64,000 nt of DNA from Bacillota bacterium (GCA_023415205.1 JAEZLR010000020.1:1-64000); one strand, 5' to 3'; numbered from the stretch's first letter, positions 15,271 through 25,441 are shown. A program made the numbers and translations. Notes: generated by a model not told the origin, from the letters alone.

Positions 15271-18200
15271 GTGAAGCCACATCTTAGAGTTGTCAGTCTT
15301 TTTTTGATTATTACACTTCTCTTCATGCAAACAGAGATTTCGTTTGCAGCTTCTCAGACGAGTCCACCGAGAGTCGAGGATATCATTGTAACCAATAATG
15401 CCGGTATTTCGGATACCGTTGTTGTAACAGGTCTGTACGGAAATGAAACCGTCAAGGTCTATAATGCTGCATCGGGTGGCAGAATGATGGGATCTGCTTC
15501 AGCCACATCCTCCAAATCCGAGGTGACCCTAAGAATCGCCCAACTGGGAAAAACAGCAGGGTATATCTTCGTTTCACTCACAGCTAAGGGGGAGACAGAA
15601 AGCGCCAGGGTCAAGGTAGCCTATGAGGCCGAGGTTCAGTCGGAAGCTCTATCCGCAGACAGTATTGTTGTTACAAACAATGCCGGCAAGGCTGATGTGG
15701 TCAGTGTTACCGGATTATATGGGGGTGAGACCCTCAAGATATATAATGGGGCCACAGGGGGAAAGCTCCTAGCCACCTATTCAGTTCCCGCAACCAAAAC
15801 CGAGGCCAATATCAGTATTACTCAATTAGGAGTGGCCGGGGGCAGCATTTATGTCACTGTCACTATCAAAGGTGAGCTTGAAAGCCAACGGGTGAGAGTT
15901 GATTTTACTCCGGAACCCAAATCCGACGGGATCAACGAAGGCGATGTCACTATTTTTAACAATGCGGGTATTTCAGACACCATTCGAGTGAATTATCTTT
16001 CCATCGGTGATGTGGTCAAGGTATACGATGCCGCCAAGGGTGGAAACCTCCTGGGGACGGCCACGGTTGCCTATGGCAAAACCGAGGTGACTCTTTCCAT
16101 ACAGCAGCTAGGCAAATATGCAGGAAGTGTTTACCTTTCAGTGACAACAAAAGGCAAGCTGGAGAGTGACCGCTTAAAAGTAACCTACCCGGCAGAGAAT
16201 TATTCTAATACCCTGATCTCCTCTCAAGTTGCCATAACCAATAATTCCGGAATTTCGGATACCATTACCGTGACCAATCTTTTGGCTGGGGACGAAATAA
16301 GAGCTTATGATGCCCCCGAGGGAGGTAATATAATTGCCTCCGGCACCGTATCAACGGGCCAAACCCAGTTGTCCATCACTGTTCCCCAGCTTGGAGCAGG
16401 GAGAGGTAGCCTGTATTTGTCCCGCACAACCAAGGGGAAATTCGAGAGTACCCGGGTCAAAGCAGACTTTACCGATGAGCCCACCTCCGACATGATCAAT
16501 ATTGAAAATATCACCATTACCAATAACGCAGGAAAGGCAGATACCATAGTAGTGAGCGGTCTTTCAGCAGGGGATACGGTGAGGGTGTATAGCGAGGCTT
16601 CGGGGGGGAAACCTCTAAGTACTGCCACTGTCTCTGCCTCCAGCAATCAAGCGACGATGACTGTCCAGCAATTGGGAACAAGTGCAGGAAGTGTTTATAT
16701 CACCATCACCTCTACCGGTAAGATGGAAAGCAATAGGATAAAGGTGGATTATGCCCCGGAAACAGTATCAGACGGACTCCTGCCGGAAAATGTCACTATC
16801 ATCAATAATCCGGTGGGAAGGGCCGATACCCTTCAGGTCACCAGCCTCATGTCAGGGGATACCGTAAAGGTCTATAACGCCATGAGCGGGGGTGTGCTTC
16901 TTGGTTCGGGAACCGTTCCCGCCAACGCCACAGAGTTAACACTCTCAATAAACCAATTGGGTACAAGTGCGGGCAGCGTTTACATCTCTGTGACCAATGC
17001 TAATAAAAATGAGAGCAGCAGAATCAAGGTGGATTATTCCGCCGAGACCAAATCTGACGGAACAACACAGGGGAATATTATTGTTACCAACAACGTGACG
17101 GGAACGGCCGATACCATCCTGGTGACCGGTGTGACAGGCGGAGATGTCATCAAGGTTTATGATGCGTCAACCGGTGGGAAAATTCTGGGAAGCGCAACTG
17201 TACCGGCCGAGACTTCCTATATCACCCTTTCCGTGCAGCAATTGGGAGTGGGCTCAGGAAGCGTCTATGTGACCATCACCTCTCCAAATAAGCTGGAAAG
17301 TGATCGCATCAAGGCAGATTACTCCTCAGAAGCGGTTACTCCTGCCATAACCAGTTCCGCTGTTACCATCAATAATCACTCGGGAGCTCCCGATACCCTG
17401 GAGATAACGGGCCTTACAGAAGGGGATACTGTCAGGGTCTATGACTCCCTGTATGGTGGGAAAATTTTAGGCACTGCTACTGTGGGTAGTTATGGAACCT
17501 ATGCTACCGTTTCGGTACCACAACTGGGGACCACAGCCGGAAGCGTCTATATCACTGTCACCAGCGTCAATAAGCTGGAAAGTGAACGAACCAAGGTTGA
17601 TTACAGCGGTGAGAGCCAGTCAGAGGTTGTTAATCCCGGAAATATCATCATCACCAACAATGCGGGAGCCTCAGACACCTTGCAGGTAACAGGCCTGAAG
17701 CTTCAGGATCAGATCCGAGTTTACTCTGCGGAAAGAGGGGGGACCCTCTTGGGCTCAGCCTCTGTAACCGAGGGTAATGTGGCCACAGTGAGCATTGTTC
17801 AGCTTAGTATGGAAGCCGGAAGCGTGTATATCTCCATAACCAATACCAACCGGATGGAGAGCCCCAGGATCAAAATCGATTATGAGGCCGAAGCAAAATC
17901 CGAGCCCATACTGGCTGAGCAGACCAGCGTTTCAAACAATGTGGGAACCTCGGATACAGTGAGAGTTTCTGGACTGTCAGGGGGCGATACCCTAAAAATT
18001 TATGATACAAGTATGGCCGGAAATCTTCTGGGAACCGCACTAGTTGGCACTTATGAGACCTCGGTGGAGATTTCCGTTACCCAACTCGGAAGCACCGCAG
18101 GAAGCCTCTATATTACAAGAACCAGCAAAAATAAATTGGAAAGCGTTCGAACCAAGGTCGATTACATAGCGGAGGCTCAATCCATGCCTCCTGACAAAAG

Positions 18201-20154
18201 CCTTGTGACGGTCATTAATAATGCGGGCCTATCAGATACCATCCGAGTCAGTGGACTTCAGGGTGGGGATGTTGTCAAGGTTTATGATACGGCCAGGGCA
18301 GGAACCTTATTAGGAACTGAAACGGTCTCCACCTACGGCTCTTCGGTGACGCTTTCTGTTACCCAGCTTGGAACCCAGGGAGGTAGTATCTATCTGACGG
18401 TCACCCATCCCGCCAAGCTCGAGAGTGACAGAACAAAGGTGGAATTTGGTGCCGAACCCAAATCCGAGGCCCCATCGGCGCAAAAGATCATTGTAGATAA
18501 CAATGCTGGCATTGCAGATACTGTTAAGGTTTGGGGTCTTTCAGGGGAAGAGGTCATCAATGTTTATGATGCTGCAGCAGGAGGGACCCTATTGGGCTCT
18601 GCTATCGTTCCTGTGTTCAGTGATACCACCACAGTAAACATCACCCAGTTGGGGATTGGACAGGGAAAGGTTTATGTTTCCCTCACAAAGAAGGGCTATC
18701 AGGAAAGTTCCAGAACCGAGGTGGCATATCTCTCCGAAGCCCAATCCGCTGAGATGGATACCAGAAATATTATTATCACCAATAACGCAGGAGCTGCCGA
18801 CACCATCCAGATTAACTGTCTGTCGGGCGGCGATGTGGTCAATGTCTATAATGCGGCAACCGGGGGAGCCCTTCTGGGAACAGGTACCGTTGCTGCCTAT
18901 GATAACCATGTGACGCTGAGCATTACCCAGCTAGGAGGTTCAGGAGGTACGGTCTATATTGCCATCAGGAGTGTCGGCAAGCTGGAAGGCATAAGAGTGG
19001 CAGTACCCTTTAGTGCCGAGCAGAAAACAAGCCAGCCCCTGTCAGGGAATATCAGCATCACCAATTACGCCGGAATTGCAGACACCATTAAAATCAGCTT
19101 TCTGGAAGCCAACGATGTCGTTAAGGTATACAGTGCGGCAACTAATGGCACGCTCCTGGGAAATGCTACCGAAAAAGACGGCAGCGGTGAGGTGACCCTC
19201 CGAATTAATCAATTGGGAGCATCAGCCGGAAAGGTTTATATTACCATCACCCATCCCAACATGCTGGAAAGTGACAGAACCATGGTGGAGTATCAACAGG
19301 AGGCAACCTCCGCCGACCTTAATGCCGGGAACATCAGTGTGACCAACAATGCCAACAAACCCGATATGGTCAAGGTGACCTTCCGAGAGCCCTATGATCT
19401 GATCAAGGTCTATAACTCGGCTTCGGGAGGAACACTTCTTGGCTCGGCAATGGTGGCCGAAAACAGTACGGAAGCCCTGGTCAGCGTGGATCAATTAGGG
19501 GTCACGGCCGGGAGCGTTTATGTAAGTGTCATCGGCTATGGCAAAAAGGAAAGCGGCAGAACCCGAATTGATTATGCTGCTGAGCAGAAAAGCGATGCTC
19601 CATCCTCCGGCAATATCCTTATCAGGAACAATGCCAATATGACGGACACTGTAACGGTTACCTTCCTCAATGAGTTTGATTCAGTTAAAGTCTATGACTC
19701 GGCTTCAGGTGGCAATCTGCTAGGTTCAGCCACAGTGACCACCGGCGGCTCTGAAGTGACCGTTAAAATCTCTCAACTTGGCTCAGGGGCAGGGAAAGTC
19801 TATGTGACGGTGATCTCTTCGGGAAAACTGGAAAGCAGCCGCATTGGTGTGGATTATTCTGCTGAGACCACATCCGATGCACCCGATATGAGTCATGTGA
19901 TGATTGTCAATAATTCCGGCAAGTCCGATACCATAACCGTTGCCGGCTTGGTGGAGGGGGATCTGGTGAAGGTATATAATCAACCCTCTGGTGGGAGCCT
20001 TTTAGGGTCTGCCACCGTATCTTCCCAGGGGTCGGAGGTGACCATCAAGGTGACTCAGCTAGGCGTCTCTGCCGGGAACGTATTTATTTCGGTTACGAGC
20101 CCGGGTGCATTTGAGAGCAGCCGGACCAAAGTGGGGTTTGCCTCAGAAACATAA
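15271..20154 (+). CDS. large predicted secreted protein made of 17 tandem beta-rich repeats
   Basis: A 1627-residue protein. An N-terminal signal peptide (basic start, VSLFLIITLLFMQ, cleavage expected after SFAA near residue 27) is followed by 17 consecutive repeats of about 94 residues and then the stop. Each repeat has the order: TNNAG-x-x-DTI, a short strand, GD-x-VKVY, GG-x-LLG-x-ATV, QLG-x-x-AGSVYI, K-x-ES-x-R-x-KVDY and an acidic SAE linker. The alternation of hydrophobic residues suggests an Ig-like beta-sandwich. No SLH, LPXTG, LysM, enzyme or carbohydrate-binding domain is visible, so how it is held at the cell surface is unknown. GTG 15271 has GGGGGCGG upstream. It has its own terminator. 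Function unknown; adhesin, matrix or spore-surface roles are guesses. Confidence 0.85.
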   Translation: MKPHLRVVSLFLIITLLFMQTEISFAASQTSPPRVEDIIVTNNAGISDTVVVTGLYGNETVKVYNAASGGRMMGSASATSSKSEVTLRIAQLGKTAGYIFVSLTAKGETESARVKVAYEAEVQSEALSADSIVVTNNAGKADVVSVTGLYGGETLKIYNGATGGKLLATYSVPATKTEANISITQLGVAGGSIYVTVTIKGELESQRVRVDFTPEPKSDGINEGDVTIFNNAGISDTIRVNYLSIGDVVKVYDAAKGGNLLGTATVAYGKTEVTLSIQQLGKYAGSVYLSVTTKGKLESDRLKVTYPAENYSNTLISSQVAITNNSGISDTITVTNLLAGDEIRAYDAPEGGNIIASGTVSTGQTQLSITVPQLGAGRGSLYLSRTTKGKFESTRVKADFTDEPTSDMINIENITITNNAGKADTIVVSGLSAGDTVRVYSEASGGKPLSTATVSASSNQATMTVQQLGTSAGSVYITITSTGKMESNRIKVDYAPETVSDGLLPENVTIINNPVGRADTLQVTSLMSGDTVKVYNAMSGGVLLGSGTVPANATELTLSINQLGTSAGSVYISVTNANKNESSRIKVDYSAETKSDGTTQGNIIVTNNVTGTADTILVTGVTGGDVIKVYDASTGGKILGSATVPAETSYITLSVQQLGVGSGSVYVTITSPNKLESDRIKADYSSEAVTPAITSSAVTINNHSGAPDTLEITGLTEGDTVRVYDSLYGGKILGTATVGSYGTYATVSVPQLGTTAGSVYITVTSVNKLESERTKVDYSGESQSEVVNPGNIIITNNAGASDTLQVTGLKLQDQIRVYSAERGGTLLGSASVTEGNVATVSIVQLSMEAGSVYISITNTNRMESPRIKIDYEAEAKSEPILAEQTSVSNNVGTSDTVRVSGLSGGDTLKIYDTSMAGNLLGTALVGTYETSVEISVTQLGSTAGSLYITRTSKNKLESVRTKVDYIAEAQSMPPDKSLVTVINNAGLSDTIRVSGLQGGDVVKVYDTARAGTLLGTETVSTYGSSVTLSVTQLGTQGGSIYLTVTHPAKLESDRTKVEFGAEPKSEAPSAQKIIVDNNAGIADTVKVWGLSGEEVINVYDAAAGGTLLGSAIVPVFSDTTTVNITQLGIGQGKVYVSLTKKGYQESSRTEVAYLSEAQSAEMDTRNIIITNNAGAADTIQINCLSGGDVVNVYNAATGGALLGTGTVAAYDNHVTLSITQLGGSGGTVYIAIRSVGKLEGIRVAVPFSAEQKTSQPLSGNISITNYAGIADTIKISFLEANDVVKVYSAATNGTLLGNATEKDGSGEVTLRINQLGASAGKVYITITHPNMLESDRTMVEYQQEATSADLNAGNISVTNNANKPDMVKVTFREPYDLIKVYNSASGGTLLGSAMVAENSTEALVSVDQLGVTAGSVYVSVIGYGKKESGRTRIDYAAEQKSDAPSSGNILIRNNANMTDTVTVTFLNEFDSVKVYDSASGGNLLGSATVTTGGSEVTVKISQLGSGAGKVYVTVISSGKLESSRIGVDYSAETTSDAPDMSHVMIVNNSGKSDTITVAGLVEGDLVKVYNQPSGGSLLGSATVSSQGSEVTIKVTQLGVSAGNVFISVTSPGAFESSRTKVGFASET
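15370..20151 (+). repeat. 17 tandem coding repeats of about 282 bp
   Basis: Repeat units of 93-95 codons begin at about 282-bp steps. The units keep the same landmarks (NN-x-x-G, DT, VYDA, LLGSATV, QLG, ES-R) but differ at many silent and replacement positions, so the array is old and not the product of a very recent duplication. Units 6 and 7 carry one extra residue after the NN motif (NNPVG, NNVTG); unit 9 is one residue shorter. Confidence 0.85.
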
Positions 20155-20182
20155 AGTCAATCATAAGGAATTTAATGTCAGG

Positions 20183-20210
20183 GCCGCAGAATTTTCTGCG
20201 GCTTTTGTTT
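20183..20210 (+). terminator. intrinsic terminator of the repeat-protein gene
   Basis: GCCGCAGA and TCTGCGGC form a perfect 8-bp stem around ATTT, followed by TTTTGTTT. Confidence 0.9.
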
Positions 20211-20251
20211 ATCTAAGCCTAGGACAAATACACCTTATAAAGGCTGGGTTT

Positions 20252-20281
20252 GTATGAAAAAGAAGGGGGTTGAAGATACTA
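20252..20281 (+). promoter_or_regulatory. candidate forespore (sigma-F/G) promoter of gpr
   Basis: GTATG at 20252-20256 and GATACTA at 20275-20281 are 18 bases apart, close to the forespore sigma pattern. gpr is a forespore gene in Bacillus, in agreement with this placement 28 bases before its ATG. Confidence 0.45.
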
Positions 20282-20309
20282 GAATGTATTAAGAATTCGG
20301 AGGGACATT

Positions 20310-21311
20310 ATGGAATTAATGAAACGCAGTATTCGTACCGATATGGCTGATGAGTCCAGGGTGATTGGCGCGGGGACTAAGTCCAGAACGCAGGTAAATA
20401 GTCAAATTCAGGGGATTTTAGTGGAACAGGATGGCGATCAGGAGGTGGCTATCACACGGATCCATGTAAACACCCCCGAAGGTGAGCAAAGCGTGGGCAA
20501 GCCTATGGGAACATACATTACACTGGATATTCCCAAGATACGAGAAAAGAGCAGGGATCTTTATGAAAAGTCCTGTAGAATGCTGGCTCGGGAGCTAGAA
20601 GGCTTAGTTCATCTAAATAAGAATGAAACGGTGCTGGTGGTGGGGTTGGGAAACTGGAATGTCACCGCAGATGCTTTGGGGCCCAAGGTTGCCCAGTATG
20701 TTTTGGTTACCCGCCATATTTATGAGTTTTTGCCTGAAGAGGTGAATGACACAGAGAGACCGGTGTGTGCCATCTCACCGGGTGTTTTAGGCATAACGGG
20801 CATTGAAACAGGCCATATCATCAAGGGGATTGTGGACAATGTCAAGCCGTCCCTGGTTATTGCAGTGGATGCCCTGGCCTCAAGGAACATGAACAGGGTC
20901 AATGCTTCTATTCAACTGGCCAACACAGGCATTGCTCCCGGTTCGGGGGTGGGCAACAAGCGCGCTGCGCTTAACCGGGAAACTCTGGGTGTGCCTGTTA
21001 TAGCCATCGGAGTTCCCACTGTTGTGGATGCTGCCACCATGGCCAGCGACGTTTTGGACCTGGTTATGGACAGCATGATGCAGCAAGCCGGTGCTGGTAG
21101 CGAGTTTTACAAGATGATATCCCAGATAGACAGGGAAGATAAGTACCGTATGATTATTGAGCTTCTTGAGCCCTACTCGGGGAATCTTGTGGTGACTCCC
21201 AAGGATACTGACGAAATAGTGGAATATTTGTCCAAGCTTGTTGCCAATGGAATTAACATGGCTCTTCATGAAAATATCGGGCCGGAGGACGTAGACCGCT
21301 TCCTGCAATAG
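20310..21311 (+). CDS. gpr: germination protease GPR
   Basis: GPR degrades small acid-soluble spore proteins during germination, freeing DNA and amino acids. The 333-residue zymogen begins with a propeptide (MELMKRSIRTDMADESRVI) that matches the family, where the mature enzyme starts soon after the RTD-A-E segment. The core shows VLVVGLGNWNVTADALGP near 107-124, GVLGITGIETG near 158 and ALASRNMNRVNASIQLANTG near 190-210. GGAGGGACATT precedes the ATG. A SASP gene, its likely substrate, lies at 37400-37618. Confidence 0.95.
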   Translation: MELMKRSIRTDMADESRVIGAGTKSRTQVNSQIQGILVEQDGDQEVAITRIHVNTPEGEQSVGKPMGTYITLDIPKIREKSRDLYEKSCRMLARELEGLVHLNKNETVLVVGLGNWNVTADALGPKVAQYVLVTRHIYEFLPEEVNDTERPVCAISPGVLGITGIETGHIIKGIVDNVKPSLVIAVDALASRNMNRVNASIQLANTGIAPGSGVGNKRAALNRETLGVPVIAIGVPTVVDAATMASDVLDLVMDSMMQQAGAGSEFYKMISQIDREDKYRMIIELLEPYSGNLVVTPKDTDEIVEYLSKLVANGINMALHENIGPEDVDRFLQ

Positions 21312-21408
21312 ATGCCCTTTTTAAGAACATTGGAAAGCAATTTTCTCTGTTCTTTGCGTATAAATTAGTGTATCATAAATGTACAGCAACTAACGGAGTG
21401 ATTTTATC

Positions 21409-22299
21409 ATGAGCTTTCCCCCTTTACGGCAAAGAAAAATGAAACCCCGCTTTCGAATAGCAAACAGATCACGCTTCGCTGCTGTGATACTGGTTTTTTT
21501 GCTTGCCATGACGGCCGTGCTAGTGATTATAGCTAAAAGTAAGGATCAGCCTTCGCAGGGAAGCTCGGTAGTGGTCACCCCGATAGTTCTACCCACACCC
21601 GACCCTGTTCCCACCCCTCCTCCTTTTGACATTCCTGAAGGGAAAATTATGGACCCTGTTCTGGTGGTCATTGACGCCGGTCATGGAGGAGGCGACGGAG
21701 GCACTATTTCTCCCTATGTGGACAAATTTTATGAGAAGGATATAACCCTATATATGGCTCAAAAGGTGGTTTCCCTTCTCAAGGATAAAGGTATCGACGC
21801 AGTTTTAACCCGTGATGGGGACTACCGTTTCAGCGAGGTCAATAGAGAAGATTTGTTAACCCGTGCTAATATAGCCAATGACAATAAGGCCTCTCTCTTT
21901 GTCAGTATCCATGTTAATGCCTATGATATAAGCGAAAGAGGAGGGGCTGGGGTCAATGGGATGGAAGTGTATTACCTCAACAAAGAAGAAATGTATACTG
22001 AGTTTGACGACAAAAGATTTGCACAAATTATAGCGGATGAGGTTACCAAATCCAACGGGATTAAGTTTAACGGTATCAAGAGCAATGATTTCTCAGTTCT
22101 CCGTAACACCAAAATGCCAGCCGTACTGGTTGAAACCGCCTATATAACAAATAAGGAGGACCATGCACGACTGGCATCCCAGGATTTCAAGGATAACACG
22201 GCCAAAGGAATTGCGGACGGTATAGAACTAACGCTTAAAGAAATTGATGCCTTTGAGTATGAGGGTACAATGTATGTATTTAAAGAGTCGGGGGAATAA
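21409..22299 (+). CDS. N-acetylmuramoyl-L-alanine amidase (Amidase_3), membrane-anchored
   Basis: A 296-residue zinc amidase that cuts the bond between N-acetylmuramic acid and L-alanine in peptidoglycan. One N-terminal membrane helix (about 22-43) and a proline-rich linker (VLPTPDPVPTPPPFDIP, about 62-78) lead to the catalytic domain. The zinc ligands are visible in DAGHGG, in the glutamate of FYEKDI and in FVSIHVNA; the catalytic glutamate is in VLVETAYITN. The fold resembles CwlD-type spore cortex amidases, but with the present data a vegetative role is equally possible. Between gpr and ligA, six bases before ligA. Confidence 0.9.
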   Translation: MSFPPLRQRKMKPRFRIANRSRFAAVILVFLLAMTAVLVIIAKSKDQPSQGSSVVVTPIVLPTPDPVPTPPPFDIPEGKIMDPVLVVIDAGHGGGDGGTISPYVDKFYEKDITLYMAQKVVSLLKDKGIDAVLTRDGDYRFSEVNREDLLTRANIANDNKASLFVSIHVNAYDISERGGAGVNGMEVYYLNKEEMYTEFDDKRFAQIIADEVTKSNGIKFNGIKSNDFSVLRNTKMPAVLVETAYITNKEDHARLASQDFKDNTAKGIADGIELTLKEIDAFEYEGTMYVFKESGE

Positions 22300-22305
22300 A
22301 GCCGT

Positions 22306-24312
22306 ATGAATTACCAGGGAAGAATTGAAGAATTACGGGAGCTTTTAAACTATCATAGCCACAAATATTATGTGGAAGACAGCCCAGAAATATCGGATTA
22401 TGACTATGACAGGCTTTATCATGAACTTCTGGATCTGGAGGAAAAGAATCCTCATCTTGTAACCATCGATTCCCCTACCCAGAGGGTTGGCGGGCAAGCC
22501 GAGGAGAGCTTCTCCAAGGTGGTTCATGAGGTCAAGATGGAAAGTCTCATGGACGTTTTTTCAATAGAAGAGCTTTATGACTTTGATCGCCGTGTCAGGG
22601 ACAGCCTGGGTCTGGAACAGCCTGAGTATATTGTCGAGAAGAAAATAGATGGTCTTTCTGTTTCCCTTGAGTATGTGAACGGGCTTTTTGTCAAGGGCTC
22701 CACTCGTGGTGATGGAGTGGTGGGCGAGGACGTTACCCAAAACCTGAGAACCATACGTTCCATCCCCTTAAGGCTTCATTGTGAGAAGGGTACTCAATTG
22801 CCTTACCTGGAAGTTCGAGGTGAGGTTTTTATGTCTAAAAAAGATTTTATGGAACTCAATGAGCGGCAGGAGGCTCTGGAACAAAAGCTATTTGCCAACC
22901 CCCGAAATGCCGCCGCCGGTTCTCTCAGACAGCTTGAGCCCTCGATTACAGCCTCTAGGAAATTGGATGCCTTTATTTTCAATATCCAGCGCGTCGAAGG
23001 TAAAAGCTTTAAGACTCATTCGGAAGGCCTTTCATTTTTAAAGAGCCTGGGTTTTAAAATCAGTCCGGAGTTTAAGCGATGCCTCTCCATGGATGAGGTG
23101 GTGGAAGAGGTCAAGGCCCTTGGGGAACTGAGGGGGAATCTTCCCTTTGAGACTGACGGAGCGGTGATTAAAGTCAATGACCTTCATCACCGAGCTTTAC
23201 TTGGCTCAACCAGTAAAGCCCCCAGATGGGCGGTAGCCTATAAATATCCTCCAGAGGTAAAAAAAACCCGGCTTAAGGAAATTATCATTCAGGTGGGTCG
23301 AACAGGAGCGTTGACTCCCAATGCCGTTTTGGAGCCCGTCCGTTTGGCAGGGACTACTGTGGCCCGCGCCACCTTGCATAACGAGGATTTTATTAAGGAA
23401 AGAGATATACGTATAGGGGATATGGTATGGGTCCGTAAGGCAGGGGAAATCATTCCTGAGGTGATGGAGGTAGATTTCTCTTCCCGTCCGGAAAATACCC
23501 AGCCCTACGAAATGCCCCAAAAATGCCCTGTTTGTGGCGCTCCCGCACTGAGAGAGGATCAGGAAGCTGTCACAAGATGCACGGGTATTGAGTGCCCCGC
23601 CCGGCTTTTTAGGAGCCTTGTTCATTTTGCTTCTCGGGATGCCATGAACATCGAGGGCTTGGGCCCTGCACTTGTAGAACTCTTATTGGCAAAGGATCTG
23701 ATTAAAGGGATTCCCGATCTTTACAGCCTTCATGAAAAGCGCAGTGAGCTGATCTCCTTGGATCGGATGGGTGAAAAATCCGTGGACAACCTGTTGACCT
23801 CTATTGACCGATCCAAGGAAAATGATCTGTCTCGCTTAATCTTTGGCTTGGGTATCCGACATATCGGCCTTCGGGCAGCGCAGCTTGCCTCAGAACATTT
23901 TAAAACCATGGACGCCGTCCTTGGGGCCAGCCGTGAGGACATACAGAGGGTGCCTGAATTCGGAGAAAAAATGGCCGAAAGCCTGGAAGGCTTTATGAAG
24001 CAGGAGCAGACCCGTCATACTCTGGAGCTCCTAAAATCTATGGGAGTCACGATGACTTCAAAGGTACAAAGAAATACCCAGGGCATTTTTTCAGGAATGA
24101 CCTTTGTCCTGACAGGAACATTGCCCACCTTTTCAAGAAATGAGGCCTCGGCCATGATTGAGGAACGGGGCGGAAAGATATCAGGAAGTGTTTCAAAGAA
24201 GACCACTTATGTCCTTGCTGGCAGTGATGCGGGGAGCAAACTTGACAAAGCAGTGCAGCTTGGCGTTACAATTATAGATGAAGAAACCTTCCTTAAAATG
24301 TGCAACGGTTAA
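22306..24312 (+). CDS. ligA: NAD-dependent DNA ligase
   Basis: LigA seals nicks in replication and repair using NAD. The 668 residues comprise the Ia and adenylation domains with the active lysine in KIDG near 113, an OB domain (RTGALTPNAVLEPV near 328), a four-cysteine zinc finger at about 406-432 (CPVCGAP, then CTGIECPARL), helix-hairpin-helix repeats (LGPALVELLL, RMGEKSVDNLL) and a C-terminal BRCT domain from about 592 (GMTFVLTGTLPTFSRNEA). Length and order are standard. The ATG sits seven bases after the amidase gene. Confidence 0.96.
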   Translation: MNYQGRIEELRELLNYHSHKYYVEDSPEISDYDYDRLYHELLDLEEKNPHLVTIDSPTQRVGGQAEESFSKVVHEVKMESLMDVFSIEELYDFDRRVRDSLGLEQPEYIVEKKIDGLSVSLEYVNGLFVKGSTRGDGVVGEDVTQNLRTIRSIPLRLHCEKGTQLPYLEVRGEVFMSKKDFMELNERQEALEQKLFANPRNAAAGSLRQLEPSITASRKLDAFIFNIQRVEGKSFKTHSEGLSFLKSLGFKISPEFKRCLSMDEVVEEVKALGELRGNLPFETDGAVIKVNDLHHRALLGSTSKAPRWAVAYKYPPEVKKTRLKEIIIQVGRTGALTPNAVLEPVRLAGTTVARATLHNEDFIKERDIRIGDMVWVRKAGEIIPEVMEVDFSSRPENTQPYEMPQKCPVCGAPALREDQEAVTRCTGIECPARLFRSLVHFASRDAMNIEGLGPALVELLLAKDLIKGIPDLYSLHEKRSELISLDRMGEKSVDNLLTSIDRSKENDLSRLIFGLGIRHIGLRAAQLASEHFKTMDAVLGASREDIQRVPEFGEKMAESLEGFMKQEQTRHTLELLKSMGVTMTSKVQRNTQGIFSGMTFVLTGTLPTFSRNEASAMIEERGGKISGSVSKKTTYVLAGSDAGSKLDKAVQLGVTIIDEETFLKMCNG

Positions 24313-24391
24313 GATCAGTCAAAAGATAAACGATATAAATAATAGTATCAAAAGAAAAAAATTACAATTTACTTGTCCGGAGGTCTGGACT

Positions 24392-25441
24392 ATGAAAGAG
24401 GATAAGGCGATTCTTTCCATTGATTCTGTAAAGCCTGGAATGAGTACAGCAGAGGTCGTTTTTAACAAACTGGGGAGTGTCATCCTGTGGGAGAACGTCA
24501 CACTGGACGAAAATATGATTACCAAGCTAAAAAATATGGGTGTTCTGACCATAGCCGTGCGTCCTGAAAAACCCAAAATAACCTTTGTCCGTCCCGAGTC
24601 GTCCCAGGAGTTCATGGTTGAATACGAGCGGGATATTAACAGCACCAAACAGATATTCCAGGATATTTCATCGGGGAGAACACTGAATGCACAAACTGCA
24701 CAATACATAGTTGATTCTGTTCTGGACCGTGTGGATACCCAGAGAAACATCATAGAATCCATCACACAGGTTCGGGCCATTGACGAGTATACCTATTATC
24801 ACAGCCTTAATGTTTCCATGCTCTGCATGCTCATGGGAAAATGGCTGAGGCTGGATGACTACAGTGTGAGAAATCTTACTCAGGCGGGCCTTTTACATGA
24901 TCTTGGGAAGACCCAGATCCCGCTTAATATTTTAAACAAGCCCGGTAAGCTCACTGATGCAGAGTTTGATGAGATTAGAAGGCATTCCGAATATGGGTAT
25001 ACTCTTATCCATCAGGTGGATGGCGTAGCGCCCGAGGTAGCTCTTGCAGTACTTACCCATCATGAAAAAGAAGATGGAAGCGGATATCCCATGGGACTTA
25101 CGGGAGATAAGCTAAACCTGTATTCCAAGGTCATCACTGTGGTAGATATCTACGATGCTATGACGGCTAACAGATCCTATCACCGCAAGGATACCCCCTT
25201 CAAGGTCTTTGAACTCATGCAGCACGGAAGCTTTGGAGTACTGGATCCCGTGGTTTTGAAGGTTTTCCTTGATAATATTACTAACTACTATATTGGCACT
25301 AAGGTGAGACTCAATACCGGTGAGATGGGCGAAGTCATCTTTATGAATAGGATGAACCTGTCAAAGCCAGTGGTCATGGTTAATGACCGCTACATCGACA
25401 CATCGGTTTCGAAAATAGTGAGAATAGTGGAATTTGTCTAA
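24392..25441 (+). CDS. HD-GYP domain protein, probable cyclic-di-GMP phosphodiesterase
   Basis: A 349-residue cytoplasmic protein. The C-terminal two thirds hold an HD-GYP domain: YYHSLNVSMLCMLMG, LLHDLGKTQIP near 167, ILNKPGKLT, and HHEKEDGSGYPMG near 223 with IITVVDIYDAMTANR-like metal-binding segment after it. Such domains hydrolyse c-di-GMP. The N-terminal 110 residues match no named sensor but resemble the short N-terminal extension common in clostridial HD-GYP proteins. ATG 24392 has GGAGG eight bases upstream; a frame open from 24278, overlapping ligA, is not needed. Confidence 0.88.
   Translation: MKEDKAILSIDSVKPGMSTAEVVFNKLGSVILWENVTLDENMITKLKNMGVLTIAVRPEKPKITFVRPESSQEFMVEYERDINSTKQIFQDISSGRTLNAQTAQYIVDSVLDRVDTQRNIIESITQVRAIDEYTYYHSLNVSMLCMLMGKWLRLDDYSVRNLTQAGLLHDLGKTQIPLNILNKPGKLTDAEFDEIRRHSEYGYTLIHQVDGVAPEVALAVLTHHEKEDGSGYPMGLTGDKLNLYSKVITVVDIYDAMTANRSYHRKDTPFKVFELMQHGSFGVLDPVVLKVFLDNITNYYIGTKVRLNTGEMGEVIFMNRMNLSKPVVMVNDRYIDTSVSKIVRIVEFV

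Noticed and set aside
15370..20151. Regular repeats considered as a CRISPR array or satellite DNA
   Set aside because: The period is about 282 bp, entirely in frame in one long gene, and units differ at many silent sites; it is a protein-level repeat.
21313..21353. AAGAACA/TGTTCTT inverted repeat after gpr as a terminator
   Set aside because: The loop is long (about 18 bases) and there is no T-run after the stem.
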